Positions 52,322-63,199 are shown, numbered from the stretch's first letter. The stretch: 64,000 nt of DNA from Prinia subflava (GCF_021018805.1 NC_086251.1:15109098-15173097), one strand, 5' to 3'. Numbers and translations are program-made. The notes: generated from the letters alone by a model not told the origin.

Positions 52322-55300
52322 ACCAGGAATAGGAAAAGCTGGGAATTTTACTAGTCAGCAATTAAACCTCGACAGTCTGGAACTTTACTATCAGGTCAGT
52401 AAAGCTGAGAGCAAAAGCCCTCCTCATCCCTGCCAACATTTCACATGGAATATCTTGCAGTTCCTCCTGTGGGGGCTGATGTAATCCAAAGAATTTTAGG
52501 CCCCGTTTTGAGGCAAGTTTTAAGCACACAATAAATGCACACACATCAATCGATGGGAGTTCGCTCCTACCGCAGCAATCTGCACTTCACAGCCATTCCC
52601 ATTATTCCTCATGCAGGGCTCCTCTTGCCTGTGGGCAAACGCTCGATAATTTGTAGATTAGAATTCGATGGGTTGGCTCTCTAAGCCAAGGTCCTCTGGA
52701 CAAACTCCGCGATTCTTAGTGCTTCACTTCACTAACACTCAATTCCTCGTGGCTACTTGTATCTGTCAGCTTCACGGGAGGCTGCTTTGTATCACTAACT
52801 TAAAGTGAGACCTCACAAGTGCTGACGTGGACGCTGAGCTCTCTCAGTTTTGTGTCACCACTTTGTGGTTAAATTGTATCGGATTTCTGCAAATTCTGTA
52901 CACCAAAGTTTCGTTTCACCCTCAGTTAAAAGGAATTGGGAGAAATATGAGACGTTTATATTGTCTTTAACAATTTATTAGAATTTAAGGTGAAATTAAA
53001 TAATTACTTTTATTTCCAACCATCCTCAGGTGGTTTTTTTTAAGCTGCAGTAAAATTTTGTATTTTAAAGAACAACTACAACAAAAATATCTGAAAGTGC
53101 TTTGCCCTGTTATGTGAAACACACGACATAACACAGTGTATCAATTTCACCAAAAAGAGAGACGCCATGTACTTAAACCTCTCTCAAGTTCTATCTCATA
53201 ACTGTTATCATGTCTAGTCAAAGCAAGACCACACTGAAAATCTAATGAAGTGCTAACACGAACACAGGTAACAAGATACAACAGTGAAACCCCTACGGAA
53301 TATTAGATGATAAAACCTGAGGCTCTGCTCAGCAACTGCTGTGAAGATGATTAGCAGCACATCATTAATAGCTTAGACAGGAGTACATATATGTACTGCT
53401 TTATTTAGAAACAAAACCTGATGCAACTAACAGGGCACCAAAAGGCTGATTTCAGCAATGTTCCTTTTGAATCTGGATTTCCACAGGGAGATGAACAAGC
53501 AGATTCGTTTCCACAGGGACATGATGTAATATCTGCTTTATCCAGGCCTCTCTTTTACAAGGCCACATTATTTCTTAGAGTTTTTATATAGTTTCCTCTT
53601 TGAATGAAATAGTATAGTGTGCATACATACTTATATATACTTTGAATATACACTGCATGTTCATGTCACTGTTTTTCATTACAAAAGGCATGGAATATTT
53701 AGTCAGGTGCACTGTAAAGTTTAAAACTTCTCAAAGAAATTTAGAGGATAGACTCATTAATGCAGGAACTAACATTTCTGGAAACCTGGTAATTTTATAT
53801 ACCAGTAAACGTGTAATTAGTCTACATGCTGTTTTTAATAAAAGTATTTAAAAATAATTATATTCTTCTTATATAAACACATTTAATGTACTAGCTTTAA
53901 TGCAGTGGGGTTGTTTAGATGTCCAGTGACTGTAAAATCTCTATGGGCTCTCTTTTAAAGCCCAGCAGCTGCAAATAGCTTCAAGCAGTGCCAAGTGCAG
54001 CTCTGCTTTTGCTCAGAGACTGGGGCCAACTTCAGAGTTAAAAGCTGCACCACTGATGTGCTAAACCAAACTGTTTCAACTATGGATTCAATTGCACTCT
54101 CACTCCGTGAGTTCATCAGGAATTAGCAGATCCTAATGCTGCCTTTTCTAAAAAGAGTAGCTAAACCCTCATCCATTGCACAACAAGTAGGAGCCCCTCC
54201 CTCCACCATCACATCCACAATGGAGAATATGACAGATATTTTATCACTTCATCATCATGGCTTAAAACTAGTTACAACAAAAAACTAGTGGCACAGAGTA
54301 AAGCTGCACAGAGAAACTGAGAATGTAAAGAGAAGCTTTATATACCTAAAATAAGAATTATATTAACCCAGGATAACATAGTGAAACAGCTTAAGACTGA
54401 TCAGATGGGCATTTAAAGATCCTAAAGGATTTCTATATTTGTTATTGTATTATTTATGTTATGAACAAGATTACTATGTAGGGTCAGAGACAAATTAAAC
54501 ACGCCTAAATATAAAAAAGTAGCTACCATAAGATTTTGAACCCACCATGGAATCTGATTCATTTCACATCTACCATATGGTCAGTACATATTATCAACTG
54601 GTAACACTATTAGTGAACATTACCAAAGTTTTACTAATGATACAGAGACAGTGAGATACTCACTAGTTCTGACACCACCAAAATGAAGACACTGTACAAT
54701 TGAAGTATGGTTTTTTCTAGTTTTCCCACAGTTTTTGCTAAAAACAACTACTCCTCATTTACACTGGGTTTAAGCAAACGAATAGAAATAGAGTTCTGGC
54801 ACTCTGTAGAAGAGCAAACAAAAAAAGTGTCTCACTAGCTGGTGGCTACTAAGGAGTAAATATTTTTTATCCAAATAAGCACGCATGACTTATAATTCGG
54901 GTTCTCCCAGGGGAATGAAACCCAGGACATTAATGTATGAAAAGGCCACGTGCTCTTCCTCCTGCCAGACTTCATCCAGGCAAGTCAGGGGGTTATTTCC
55001 TACGCAACCCACATGTTACTGATAGCTTGAACTGAGACACAAACTGCTGAAGCACAGACCTCAGAACAATACGAGCAATCTATAAATGCCTGCCGCCGAT
55101 CCTCCCCCCAGCGCTGTTACACGCTGTTCCTTCTCGGCGCACACAGAGTCCTCAGACAGCGCAGCCCATTCACCCAAAACTTGCCACTTTGTCTCCAGCT
55201 CGCACTTGAGACGTGGCAGACTTGTGTTTCCCGAGCAAACAAAAGGACTTCACCGGCTTTTCGGCACTGCCTTCCCCCGCAGCACCGCTCTGCGCCCGGG

Positions 55301-55653
55301 ATCCCGGCCCTGCCGGCCCGGGAGCCGCAAGCCGCGGTGCCCGCTCCCGGCCGGGGGTGCCGGCACCTGTTGACAGAAGGGGCCCCGCCGGCCCCTCCCC
55401 GCAGCAGACGCTTCTCCAGCCCCCGGGAGCGGGCAGCCCTGGCCGGCGAGGCCAAAGGCCCGGCAGAGCCCGGCGGCGGGCGCTGCCCGGGCGGGGGCCG
55501 AGGCGGCCCGGGCTCCCGCGGCCACGGGGCCCTACCCGGGCCCGACCGCCACCCCACCCCGGCCCCGCGCCCCCCGGCAGCCCCCGAGCTCACCGGCACC
55601 GCGTTCAGCCCCTGCTGCTCCGAGGCCATCACGAGAATGTTGTGGAAATCCAT
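40516..55653 (-). CDS. SPTY2D1: SPTY2D1 (SPT2 homologue, H3-H4 histone chaperone), 6 coding exons
   Basis: Nuclear SPT2-family protein that binds DNA and histones H3-H4 and acts in chromatin during transcription. Coding exons: 55594-55653, 45935-46049, 42947-44509, 42006-42165, 41801-41878, 40516-40612. They join in frame to 2073 bp, 690 residues (human 685). The N-terminus has MDFHNILVMASEQQG and the conserved KRYSLAVGPPKK block. Basic and Glu-rich coiled segments follow at about 50-90. The large exon 3 is Ser/Lys/Pro-rich and contains 14 tandem 11-residue Gly-Pro-Gly-Arg-Pro units at residues 383-536. The C-terminal SPT2 domain (about 585-690) has an acidic run with six aspartates at 594-599, then YDSEMDDFIEDEGE and the histone-binding helices (EISKHIREIFGYDRKR, DYALRYMESSW). 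The gene is split by a 9.5-kb first intron rich in repeats. Identification is secure; repeat copy number may vary between individuals or assemblies. Confidence 0.97.
40613..42005. other. SPTY2D1 introns 5 and 4
   Basis: Introns around coding exon 5, AT-rich and without recognisable repeats. Confidence 0.7.
41801..41878 (-). CDS. SPTY2D1: SPTY2D1 coding exon 5
   Basis: Encodes YKDESDYALRYMESSWREQQ and KEEAR, part of the conserved H3-H4-binding helix region. Acceptor TTTCAG, donor GTATGC. Confidence 0.96.
42006..42165 (-). CDS. SPTY2D1: SPTY2D1 coding exon 4
   Basis: Residues 580-632 with the acidic run and EISKHIREIFGYDRKR of the SPT2 domain. Acceptor ATTTAG, donor GTAAGA. Confidence 0.97.
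42166..42946. other. SPTY2D1 intron 3
   Basis: Unique, AT-rich intronic DNA between coding exons 4 and 3; no repeat family or reading frame was recognised. Confidence 0.75.
42947..44509 (-). CDS. SPTY2D1: SPTY2D1 coding exon 3 (large exon with tandem repeat)
   Basis: 1563 bp, residues 59-579. It runs from the basic/glutamate helix (LEERRKKEQLLARRIELKHD) and MASRTKDNFYGYNGVP, through an acidic stretch, NFAELLRLAEKKQYEPVEIK and the serine-rich middle, to the 11-residue repeats, then KPKCTVVSETISSKNLVTRP and SNGQMNGMRPF. Acceptor TTGCAG, donor GTATGC. Base composition jumps to GC-rich inside the repeat array. Confidence 0.96.
43077..43538 (-). repeat. SPTY2D1: 33-bp coding minisatellite, 14 units, in SPTY2D1
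   Basis: Residues 383-536 are fourteen consecutive 11-residue units, most beginning GPGRP followed by six Ser/Gly/Thr/Ala/Val-type residues. Variants begin GPGHP, GPGRA, GLKRP, GAKRP and GAARP. Every unit is exactly 33 bp, so the frame is kept; 14 x 33 = 462 bp. The DNA is GC- and CpG-rich, unlike the rest of the exon. Confidence 0.95.
44510..45934. other. SPTY2D1 intron 2
   Basis: A 1.4-kb intron with a short GT run at about 44946-44957 and otherwise unique DNA; open frames here are short and unrelated to SPTY2D1. Confidence 0.7.
45935..46049 (-). CDS. SPTY2D1: SPTY2D1 coding exon 2
   Basis: Encodes KRYSLAVGPPKKVPKVKGVE, SAAVQAFLRRQEEEKRKK. Acceptor TTGCAG, donor GTAAAA; in frame with exons 1 and 3. 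Confidence 0.96.
47654..47975 (+). mobile_element. CR1-type LINE fragment (3' end)
   Basis: Plus-oriented. It contains GAGAAGAGAAGGCTCCAGGG, GCAGCCTTTCAGTACTGAAA, CCCCATCCCTGGAAACGTTC and AAGGTCAGGTTGGACAGG, and ends TATTCTATGATTCTGT, the 8-bp-type CR1 terminus. It is 5'-truncated and lies in SPTY2D1 intron 1. Confidence 0.9.
49608..50399 (-). mobile_element. Solo LTR of an endogenous retrovirus (copy A)
   Basis: 792 bp bounded by TG...CA and flanked by a 4-bp direct duplication, GTTT (49604-49607 and 50400-50403). It is colinear with copy B at 58,011-58,748. Read on the minus strand it has a long U3, a TATA box (TATAAAATA, plus-strand 49761-49769) and an ATTAAA signal (49653-49658) in the order expected for U3-R-U5. 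No gag, pol or env sequence adjoins it, so it is a solo LTR. It lies in SPTY2D1 intron 1, in the gene's own orientation. Confidence 0.85.
52271..52319 (+). repeat. 49-base poly(A) run
   Basis: An uninterrupted A homopolymer in SPTY2D1 intron 1. The length may be an assembly artefact or a retroposition tail, but no retroposed gene was recognised to its left. Confidence 0.9.
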
Positions 55654-56090
55654 GGCCGGGCAGGAACACGGGGGGCTGCGGCAGCCGCCCCGCTCGCACC
55701 GCCCGCTGCCCCCCGCCCGCTCGGCCCCGCTCGCTTCCGCCCGCTGCCGCCTACCTCTATATAACCTCGCCTGGCGCCGGCGTCACTTCCCCTGTGGCGG
55801 GGCCTCGCCACGGGAAGCGGGGCCGGGAAGGGGAGGGACCTGCGAGATGTGTCTGGGGAGCCCCGCGGCGTGGCGGGGCCCGGAGCGGCGGCGGGGCGGC
55901 CTTATGAGCCCCCGGGGCAGCCCCCGCCCGGCCCGCCCGGCGCTGCTCGCCCGGCGCTGCTCGCCGCCCCCTCACAGCTGGCGCCGGGGCCGGGAATTGT
56001 CCCTCCGCCCAGCCGGCCCCTGAAACGCCGGGACAGAGGCTGCCCGCGAGCCGTGAGCGACGGGACGGGCGTGATGGCTTCGGACTGACA
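55080..56090 (-). promoter_or_regulatory. SPTY2D1: SPTY2D1 CpG-island promoter with TATA-like element
   Basis: About 1 kb of very GC- and CpG-rich DNA around coding exon 1. On the minus strand TTATATAGAGG (plus-strand 55755-55765) lies about 105 bp before the ATG, and an ETS/CRE-like GGAAGTGACG lies just upstream (about 55780-55790). A start site near 55,730 is plausible. The high GC content explains the many overlapping open frames here on both strands. Confidence 0.75.
55594..55653 (-). CDS. SPTY2D1: SPTY2D1 coding exon 1
   Basis: Residues 1-20, MDFHNILVMASEQQGLNAVP, the same length as in mammals. Donor GTGAGC. It is embedded in a CpG island. Confidence 0.95.
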
Positions 56091-56104
56091 GGGAGTGGGT
56101 TTAG

Positions 56105-56332
56105 CTGGGGTGTCACGAAGAAATCCTTTGCTGTGAGGGTGGTGAGGCACCGGGACCGCTTGCCCAGAGAAGTTGTGCGTTCCCCATCCCAGGAAGTGGT
56201 CAAGGCCGGGTTGGATGGGGCTTGACACAACCTGGGCGAGTGAAAGGTGTCCCTGCCCACAACAGGGGGACCAGAACTAGAGGATCTTTAAGGTCCTTTC
56301 CAACCCAATCCATTCTGTGATTCTGCGATTAC
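56105..56332 (+). mobile_element. CR1-type LINE fragment (3' end)
   Basis: Plus-oriented 3' end: GTGAGGGTGGTGAGGCACC, TTGCCCAGAGAAGTTGTG, GGCCGGGTTGGATGGGGCTT, GATCTTTAAGGTCCTTTCCA and the terminus CATTCTGTGATTCTG. It directly abuts the SPTY2D1 CpG island. Confidence 0.92.
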
Positions 56333-58006
56333 CGCCCCCCACCTCGGCATGTGGATGTGTCAATAAAACTTCAAAAACTCCTACTTTCTTCTTTTTTTCC
56401 AATAGCAACTCTTCATTTTTTCAATGACAGTTAGAATTGTGGGGTTTTGAAAGGAAAAAGCCTTTGGGGACAATGGCCAGTAGCTCCAAGCACACCCTGA
56501 CACCTGCTGCCATCCCTCCTGCATTCCCAGCTGCTAGCTGGTCCCTGGATATCAGCTAGGCAGAAATCCTGTAGCAAAGGAGAAAGATGGATTACATTTC
56601 CTCAGCAATCGTTTTTGGCTTAACGAGGCTTCAAAGTTGGTGCTTGGCTTGTGGGGATATCACAGTTACTTCAGCACTCCCAGCTGCAGGAATACTGCCT
56701 GGTACAGGCTCCTAGGAGCAATGCTGACCAGCAGAGTGGCCAAACAATGCTCTGTGTGTGTGTGTATGTTTAAATATTTTTCTAAGTCTGACAAACCAGA
56801 AAATTGCGCAAGAACACCAGCTGACTGAAGGCTCTTCCCGTGCATTGGTTACCAGCTCATTTCCTGGCTCTGTTATCTGAGATCCATCTGACAAAAACTC
56901 CTCTACTCTACACTGCATCTCATACATATGTGGGTACTGAAAGAAAGCTTTTTTCCTTCATTTAATCCTTCTTTAGCATAAATTCTTTAACACTGCTAGT
57001 ACTTGAAAACTCTTCACTTTTGGTTCCCGCCTTTTCCAGTTTCTCTTTGCCTCTCCAGCGCCTTTGCTTTTTCTCATATCTGATATTCCCTTCTGGGCAT
57101 AGCTATAATTGCAGCCTGGGCTACATTGCAGCCTGGTGTAAAGATGTCCAGTGAGGCCTCAGCTGATGGGAGGGACAATTTATCTGAGCCAGGCACTGCA
57201 CCAGTTAATTTGCAGAGCCTTTCTAGTTCTTGAGTTACTGGAGATCCAAGTTGTTCCTGTAATGCTTGCTCTGGTATCTCTGCATGGCATCACTCTGTGT
57301 AGGGTGGACAATCCTCCTGACCTACTGCTGCTTTTTCTTGGGACAGTCCTGACTTAAACCCTCATCCTGTAAAAACTTAATTCTTCTCTCTTTTCCCCTT
57401 TTTATTCTCATCTCCATTTTCTGACTTTTGATTTCTGACTCAGACCTGATCACCTATTCTGGTTCCTGCCCTCTTTGTATTATGATTCTCTTAATTTGAA
57501 GGCTTCCTAGCACAGCTCTCTTCACAGACAGTTAGTGGTTCATCAATTTTGTTCCCTTTTTTGACACTGTGTTTCCCTCTGTGCTACTGTCTAAGGTTGT
57601 GATGCTATTTTCTGGCAGTCTTATCTGCTACCTCATCACTACTGTGGTGCTTTCATCAGAATTTCCCTGCTCCAGCTTGAATTTCCTGTGTCTCCACTGT
57701 GCCCTTCCTTGAGAGGCTTTTAGTATGACTCAGGTTCCTGCACGGCAGCAGTACTGGCAGAGCAGTGATTGTTCTTTGACTTCTGTGTGTGCTTGCTTTG
57801 GACTGACACAGCTGGACACGAAAGAACCACGACTCACGGATGTCCCAGCAGGAAAGAAGGGGCAGAACTTTACTTTCTTTCATATTTATACATTTTTGGT
57901 ACCAGTTGTGGATTGGTGGATGGGATCACAACCCCTCCAACCACAGTGGTCAAACAGACAGTCAATCAGTTCTTCTCCTCCTCCAAAAAGGAAAGTAAAC
58001 ACAGAA
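56333..58006. other. Intergenic DNA, no gene recognised
   Basis: Unique sequence between the CR1 copy and LTR copy B, with a GT run at about 56752-56765. The open frames here are short and without recognisable family features. Confidence 0.6.
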
Positions 58007-58010
58007 CTAC

Positions 58011-58748
58011 TGTTAGAAATGAGACGCTTGACACGGCCAATATATCAAGCAGCAACTCAATTTAATAATTAATTAATTAACATGGTAAAGTGTGAGCAAA
58101 GACAGCGCACTGGGTACAGTGGAAGGGTCTTCCGACTGCACACCGATTGCTGGACTTGCTGGTGTTTTATTTGCTATAGTCATACATATTCAGAAGCTTT
58201 TCTCAGCAGTTTCTATTTCCAATTTTTAACATCATTATTCAATACCTATTGTGGTTCATTTTAGATTTCAATATTCCAGGATGTACATCCAGGATATATG
58301 TCCCAGATGTGGGTCCAGCTTCTATTTTCCAGGTCTATCAATCTTTGATAGTGGTGTTCAGTTTCCCTTTTCAAGAACCGTAAATCAGCGAGCTGAAATC
58401 CTTCTTTTGTATCCAGGATGACTTTCAACCTTCTGTGAGAAGGTCTGAGGCCATTCTTACTTCCTTCTTTTGTCTAAAAAACCCTTTTTACATTCTAAAA
58501 CCACAGTTTAAAATTCTTTAATACAAAACAAGCTTCTAAAGTTATAATTAAAAGACACTTATTACAGAATAGCTTGAGATTTATAATAGGCAGTTGCAAG
58601 CAAAGTTTGCTCAAAAACCTTCTTCCATGCTTTCCTTGGTTGTTTATTAGAACTCATCTTTATAACTGTCCCATGGCCGTGTTCTACAATTACAATTACA
58701 CAGATTCTTTTTATTTCTCTGACATGAAACACAACTTTGTATTTCACA
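58011..58748 (-). mobile_element. Solo LTR of the same endogenous retrovirus family (copy B)
   Basis: 738 bp bounded by TG...CA and flanked by CTAC on both sides (58007-58010 and 58749-58752). It matches copy A along its whole length, with scattered substitutions and indels; the best-conserved part is the end with GACGCTTGACACGGCCAATA. The TATA region is disrupted relative to copy A. It lies about 2.4 kb upstream of the SPTY2D1 start, in minus orientation. No internal retroviral sequence is seen. Confidence 0.85.
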
Positions 58749-58752
58749 CTAC

Positions 58753-60600
58753 TGTTAGGCAAACAGTGCTACTTTTACATTAAGAAACTTTTAAAAGTGT
58801 GAGACTCTGACTCCAATAAAATAAACACTCAGAAGGCTAAGAAAATTCCAAAAGAACAGGGCGACACTGATCGCGTTAGAGCTGGCAGAAACACTTGGCT
58901 AAATGCAGATTTCATTCTGTGGACTGCGATCCTCAAGAGGAGTGGAGGAAAAATCTCTCCCTGCATCTACAGGAGAGTTACAGCAGGCTGGGAATGGCAT
59001 TGCAGCTGTGGCCTGTTGCATGTCACTCTTGGGAAACCCTTAACCACAGTTGTTGCCTTTTCCTGTAAATGACAATACTGTGACATCACTTCCCTCAGCA
59101 GAGGGGATTTACCTCTGTGTTTCTCCAGTGGGAGAAATAATAGCAGAGTGTAAATGTGTGCTGTGGGCATTTTATGGGGCAGTAGCAAGAGATGCTGAGC
59201 TGTGCTGGGTTTTCCCGACTGCCACGGTGGCATTTAAACCCAGAGCTAGCACAAATTACATGTCAGCACAGTGCCTTGATGTGGCCCAGCCTCTTCTTCT
59301 GGCAGACATCCTGCAACAAATGGGAACCTCGTGGTGTGTGTGCCTGCACCTGTGTCCTCCCTGTGCCTTCAGCTGCTTCCCAAATTATCTTCACTCTGCA
59401 CACATTTACAATGTGATGAACTGATCCAGTCTAGGCTTGCCAGGACTCCCAAGCCCAGCTAGCCTGTCAGCGGCAAGAGGAGAAATACCTTTGTGCCTTT
59501 AAGCCAAACTGATGTTTCTATAAAATATGAGCAGGGATAGAAAAGTTTTCTTCTCCTTTTTGTAACTCTCTGATCTGTCTGAATCTGTGCATGTTTAACA
59601 TCACCCTAGCTTTGAAAGAATTGCAAAAGTCTGAGAATTTAAACCTACATCTTCCAGAAAACCAGTACAACTCCTCTCAGATCTCCCGTTTCTCCTCTCA
59701 AATCTCTGATTCATGCTGCTGAAAAAGTTCAGAGAGATTTATTCTTTTTGTGTGTACATTTTTATGCAAGAACAAAATTTTATTTTTCTTAAATACCTTT
59801 ACTTTTGGATATTACTTGTGACTAGAACTGTTTAGAAAAGACTTAGACAATATAGGACAATATCCCACCAGAAAGTGTCAGCAAGTTTTTAATCAGCTGT
59901 GCTCAACAATAGCTCAGCCCCAGCCATGCACACTTCAGGCATATGACTAATCCTATTAACTTGAAGTGAAGTATATTAAAGTGTTTAAAGGATTAGAGTC
60001 TTAATTACAGGCCATCTGCAGAGGTCAAATATCAAAGGCTGTTCAGAGCCCGAGTTTTAGCATTTTCTGAATGAGTGAATGAATAATATTTTTGTGAGTT
60101 TCCCTTTCCCCTTTTCACGCAGTATCCTTTTGGCTGTAGAGCTAAATGGGTGTTCCAACATGGCATTTATTAACTGAGCTGAATCATCCTGCTGTCCAAC
60201 AGGCAGGTCTTCAGATCATCAGCTGGTTAGACATTAGACAGGTTAGACATTAGCAGGGCTGCCATATAGGCTCTAAAGAAGACTTGGAAAATCTGAATTT
60301 GAACAAATCAAGTTTGCACAGCATAGTGCTAGTGACTTTATGGGTGCTTCTGATTTGAATTATTAATCACTAAGACTCTTTTCCTTATGATATATTAAAC
60401 AGAAATGGAAAGGAAGAACCTTGGGATGATAATAAGCTGGTCTTGTGAACGTATAACTTAGACATCTAACTTAGAGGTATAAATTGTGGTCTTTGGCTCC
60501 AAACAGGAATGTCAGAAAAACAGGGATGGAAATTGCCTTCTTCCTCCCACCCAAAAAGCAGGATCAATTCCACTGGGTAATTTCTGACAGACATTTGTTC
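58753..60600. other. Intergenic DNA, no gene recognised
   Basis: Unique AT-rich sequence with scattered chance open frames (the longest about 124 codons at 59,050-59,424, plus strand). No splice context or family similarity was seen. Confidence 0.6.
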
Positions 60601-60639
60601 AATCTGCATTTGAAACCCAGAAACCTAGGCTGTCATTCG

Positions 60640-61075
60640 CTGCATTATTCTCTCACTTTTTTCATCTACACCTTGAGAAAGCTGTTTCTAACATCTAACC
60701 CAGATCTCTGTTGCCCACTGAGCCTTTTCAGCTGATGAGAAGACTTTATTGTGCTCTCCCTTAGGCATACAGCACACATATTTAGGGCCCTCCTACTATG
60801 TCTCCCCTTTCTCTGGGATAAACCACTCCAATTCCTCCAATGCTTCCTCATAAAACCTCTAATTCTCTATTCCGTCCCAGGCAGAATACAATACCCCGAC
60901 TGAAGGTTTTCCAGCCCCAAGCATGACAGAAGAATGGCTTCATTTGCCTGGCAAACAATATTCCTTTTTCTGTAGCTCCCTGTGCTATCTGCCCTCTTTT
61001 AGTGGCATAGCTGACTCCTGTTTGGTTTGTGATCCACACTGACCACCACGACAGTGATGCTATCACACCAGTAAG
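60640..61075 (-). mobile_element. Old, diverged CR1-like LINE fragment
   Basis: Weaker than the other copies but collinear with CR1 in reverse complement: CTAACATCTAACCCAGATCTC, then TCTGGGATAAACCACTCCAA and TCCTCCAATGCTTCCTCATAA, and further right TTCCTTTTTCTGTAGCTCCC and TGTTTGGTTTGTGATCCACA. Borders are approximate. Confidence 0.6.
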
Positions 61076-61366
61076 TCCACAACCTGCATTTGTGATGTTG
61101 GTACTTCTGCACAGAGTGAAAACACATGCTTTGAATTACTTCCTTTTGCTCTATTGTAATTTTTCAAGCAGGTTGAGATCCTAGCCCTGTCCTCTAACAC
61201 TTGCTGCCCCTCCCAGCCACTGGGGCTGGCAAGAAATTTGTCTGCTCTGCCATCTAAATTGTTTAATTAAAAGATCAGATTTGTGATACTCCTGCAGAAC
61301 TCTGCTTGCTGTGTCCAACCAAGTTAACAACATGCTGATGTTAAATATTTCAGTCCAGTTTACAGC

Positions 61367-61905
61367 TGTTAGTGTTCAGAAACACATGATCATGGAGGAT
61401 GATTATGTATAGGTGCTTTTATTGAAGAGCTCTGGGAATCAGGGGCTCAGACCCAAATATGACTCTGACATAGATTTGAGATGGACATGTTTTTATACCC
61501 TTTTTGTTATATAACTACATATTAATTATTAAATTTATATTGTTCTATTGTATACATTGATCTTATCCAAGCACAAATTCTTGTAATTTTCATTAAGCCC
61601 CCCAAACATCGTTTCTCATGATTCTTGTTACGATTAAACAATAATCATATTCAATTACCAAACAATCATCACATCTAACAATCATATCATGTATCATATA
61701 ATAATTATGCAGGTGCAGTTTCACACCATCACATTTAACAATCATCACATTTATCATATAATGATTATGCAGGTGCAGGTTCACATGATCCAGTAAGGAC
61801 AATTCATTCCCAGGGCCTACCCAGGCCCAGCCTTTCTTTCCACCTCCCTGAGTTTACTGCATACAATCCCCATGGTTTTAGAAACATTTTAACCCTATAC
61901 TACCA
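61367..61905 (-). mobile_element. Solo LTR of a different endogenous retrovirus family
   Basis: On the minus strand it starts TGGTAGTATAGGG, has a TATA box (TATAAAA, plus-strand 61491-61497) and AATAAA (61418-61423) about 70 bp further on, and ends CTAACA. A CAGC duplication at 61363-61366 and 61906-61909 supports these borders, though alternative TG/CA ends a few bases away are possible. It contains a 60-bp direct repeat in U3 (listed separately). No retroviral genes adjoin it. Confidence 0.72.
61671..61790. repeat. 60-bp tandem direct repeat, two copies, inside LTR U3
   Basis: Copies at 61671-61730 and 61731-61790 align without gaps and differ at a limited number of positions; both contain ATCATATAAT/ATGATTATGC-type blocks and AGGTGCAG. 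Tandem repeats at this place are usual for LTR enhancers. Confidence 0.85.
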
Positions 61906-61909
61906 CAGC

Positions 61910-63160
61910 CAGTTCTGAACTTGCTTGTGAGATGGATGGCCATGTGAGACAGTGTTAGGAGCTCTTCTAAAACCAAGAGCTGGAAATGAGCCTGCTTGAC
62001 ATAATTTATTCTAGGCAAAGTAATCTCTGTGATGAAATTTCTTTTCTAGGTACTTAAATGTGTCAGTGGAGGGCAAGGTTTAACTCCAGTACCTCATTGT
62101 TTAATGACTCAGCAGGTCACAAAACAGGTACAGCTTTCTAAGACAGGAATGCAAGCAAGATAGAACTTGAATTTCTCTGTATGTGATTGAAAATTTTTGT
62201 CATCTAAAATTTTTGTATTTCAAATCCAAAGAAACCACAAAATATCACTTTTACATTGCTGTGGACTGGGGACAGAAACAAACCATCAAGAGACAAACTT
62301 CCCTAGTCAGTAAAAGTGATTTCAAGTAACTGTCTTGGGTTCTTTTAGGACAATTTTTGGCTTCATGCTTTAAACAAAGGCAATGAAACTTTTGAGACCA
62401 GGGATAAGTGCGAACAAACATGGCTGCACCCCACCAAGCAGCTCCCTGTGTCACACTGTGACTGCTGTGAGCACTCAGCATACCCCAGGGATAAACTGTA
62501 TCGTGAGAGTAGACAAAAGCCCTGTGGACCACCCATCAAATCACGACTCTACTGATGAAAATACTGATTTCTTCATGAAAAAAACCCGCATGAACAAAAA
62601 AAGTAGATCTGGCAGAAAGTGAGGATAACGATACTGAATAACATCAGCTGATGGAATAGCTGTATTTGCAAAGTATTCTCCCAGTCAGAGAAGAAAGAAG
62701 ATTAAGAATAGGGAAAAACCCCCAGCCAAACAAAACAACCAAACAGAAAAACCCACACCAAACAAAAAACCCCAAACCAATTAGTTGTTTAGCTTATTCA
62801 ATGTTTAAGTTTAAAAAAGTATCTTTAAAGTGCCTGTTGTCAAAAGTCCCAAAAAGTAAGTGTAAGAGAACAGACAAAAATGACCCTCTGTAATACGTAT
62901 TTGTATTGTTTTATGAGAATAAATCTCCTTTCTAAAGATGCTAAAAAGAAGGCAATGAAAAAAAGAATCACCCTTGCAGTAAATGTGGCAAACACAGTAT
63001 TTAAACACTGAACAGCAGTCACGTGCCCAGATATTATAGAGTCAACAAGAAAGCGAACAACACAGGTAAGACACATCCAGAGCAGTAGGGGCTTTCCTCT
63101 GTGACAGGATTAGGCTGATTTTAGATTACTGGAGGAACATGAGACATCGGGAAGAGCATC
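61910..63160. other. Intergenic DNA, no gene recognised
   Basis: Unique AT-rich DNA with an A/C-rich low-complexity patch of AAACCC/CCAAAC type at about 62710-62785. No recognisable gene or repeat family. Confidence 0.6.
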
Positions 63161-63199
63161 CTAGATGAGCAAAGGGGCTGAGAGAGAATGGCCTCAATT

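Larger units (their letters stand above)
46050..55593. other. SPTY2D1 intron 1
   Basis: The longest intron of the window (9.5 kb). It holds a CR1 copy (47,654-47,975), a solo LTR (49,608-50,399), an unexplained minus-strand open frame (51,477-51,899), a 49-base A run (52,271-52,319), and AT-rich unique sequence elsewhere (46,050-47,650, 48,000-49,600, 52,320-55,080). Confidence 0.7.

Noticed and set aside
55117..56260. Several open frames of 100-280 codons on both strands near SPTY2D1 exon 1
   Set aside because: They lie in a CpG island with few stop codons; one is simply read-through of SPTY2D1 exon 1 into intron 1. None resembles a known protein.
49608..58748. A single provirus with two LTRs
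   Set aside because: Target duplications differ, the DNA between carries host gene exon 1, and no retroviral genes were seen.
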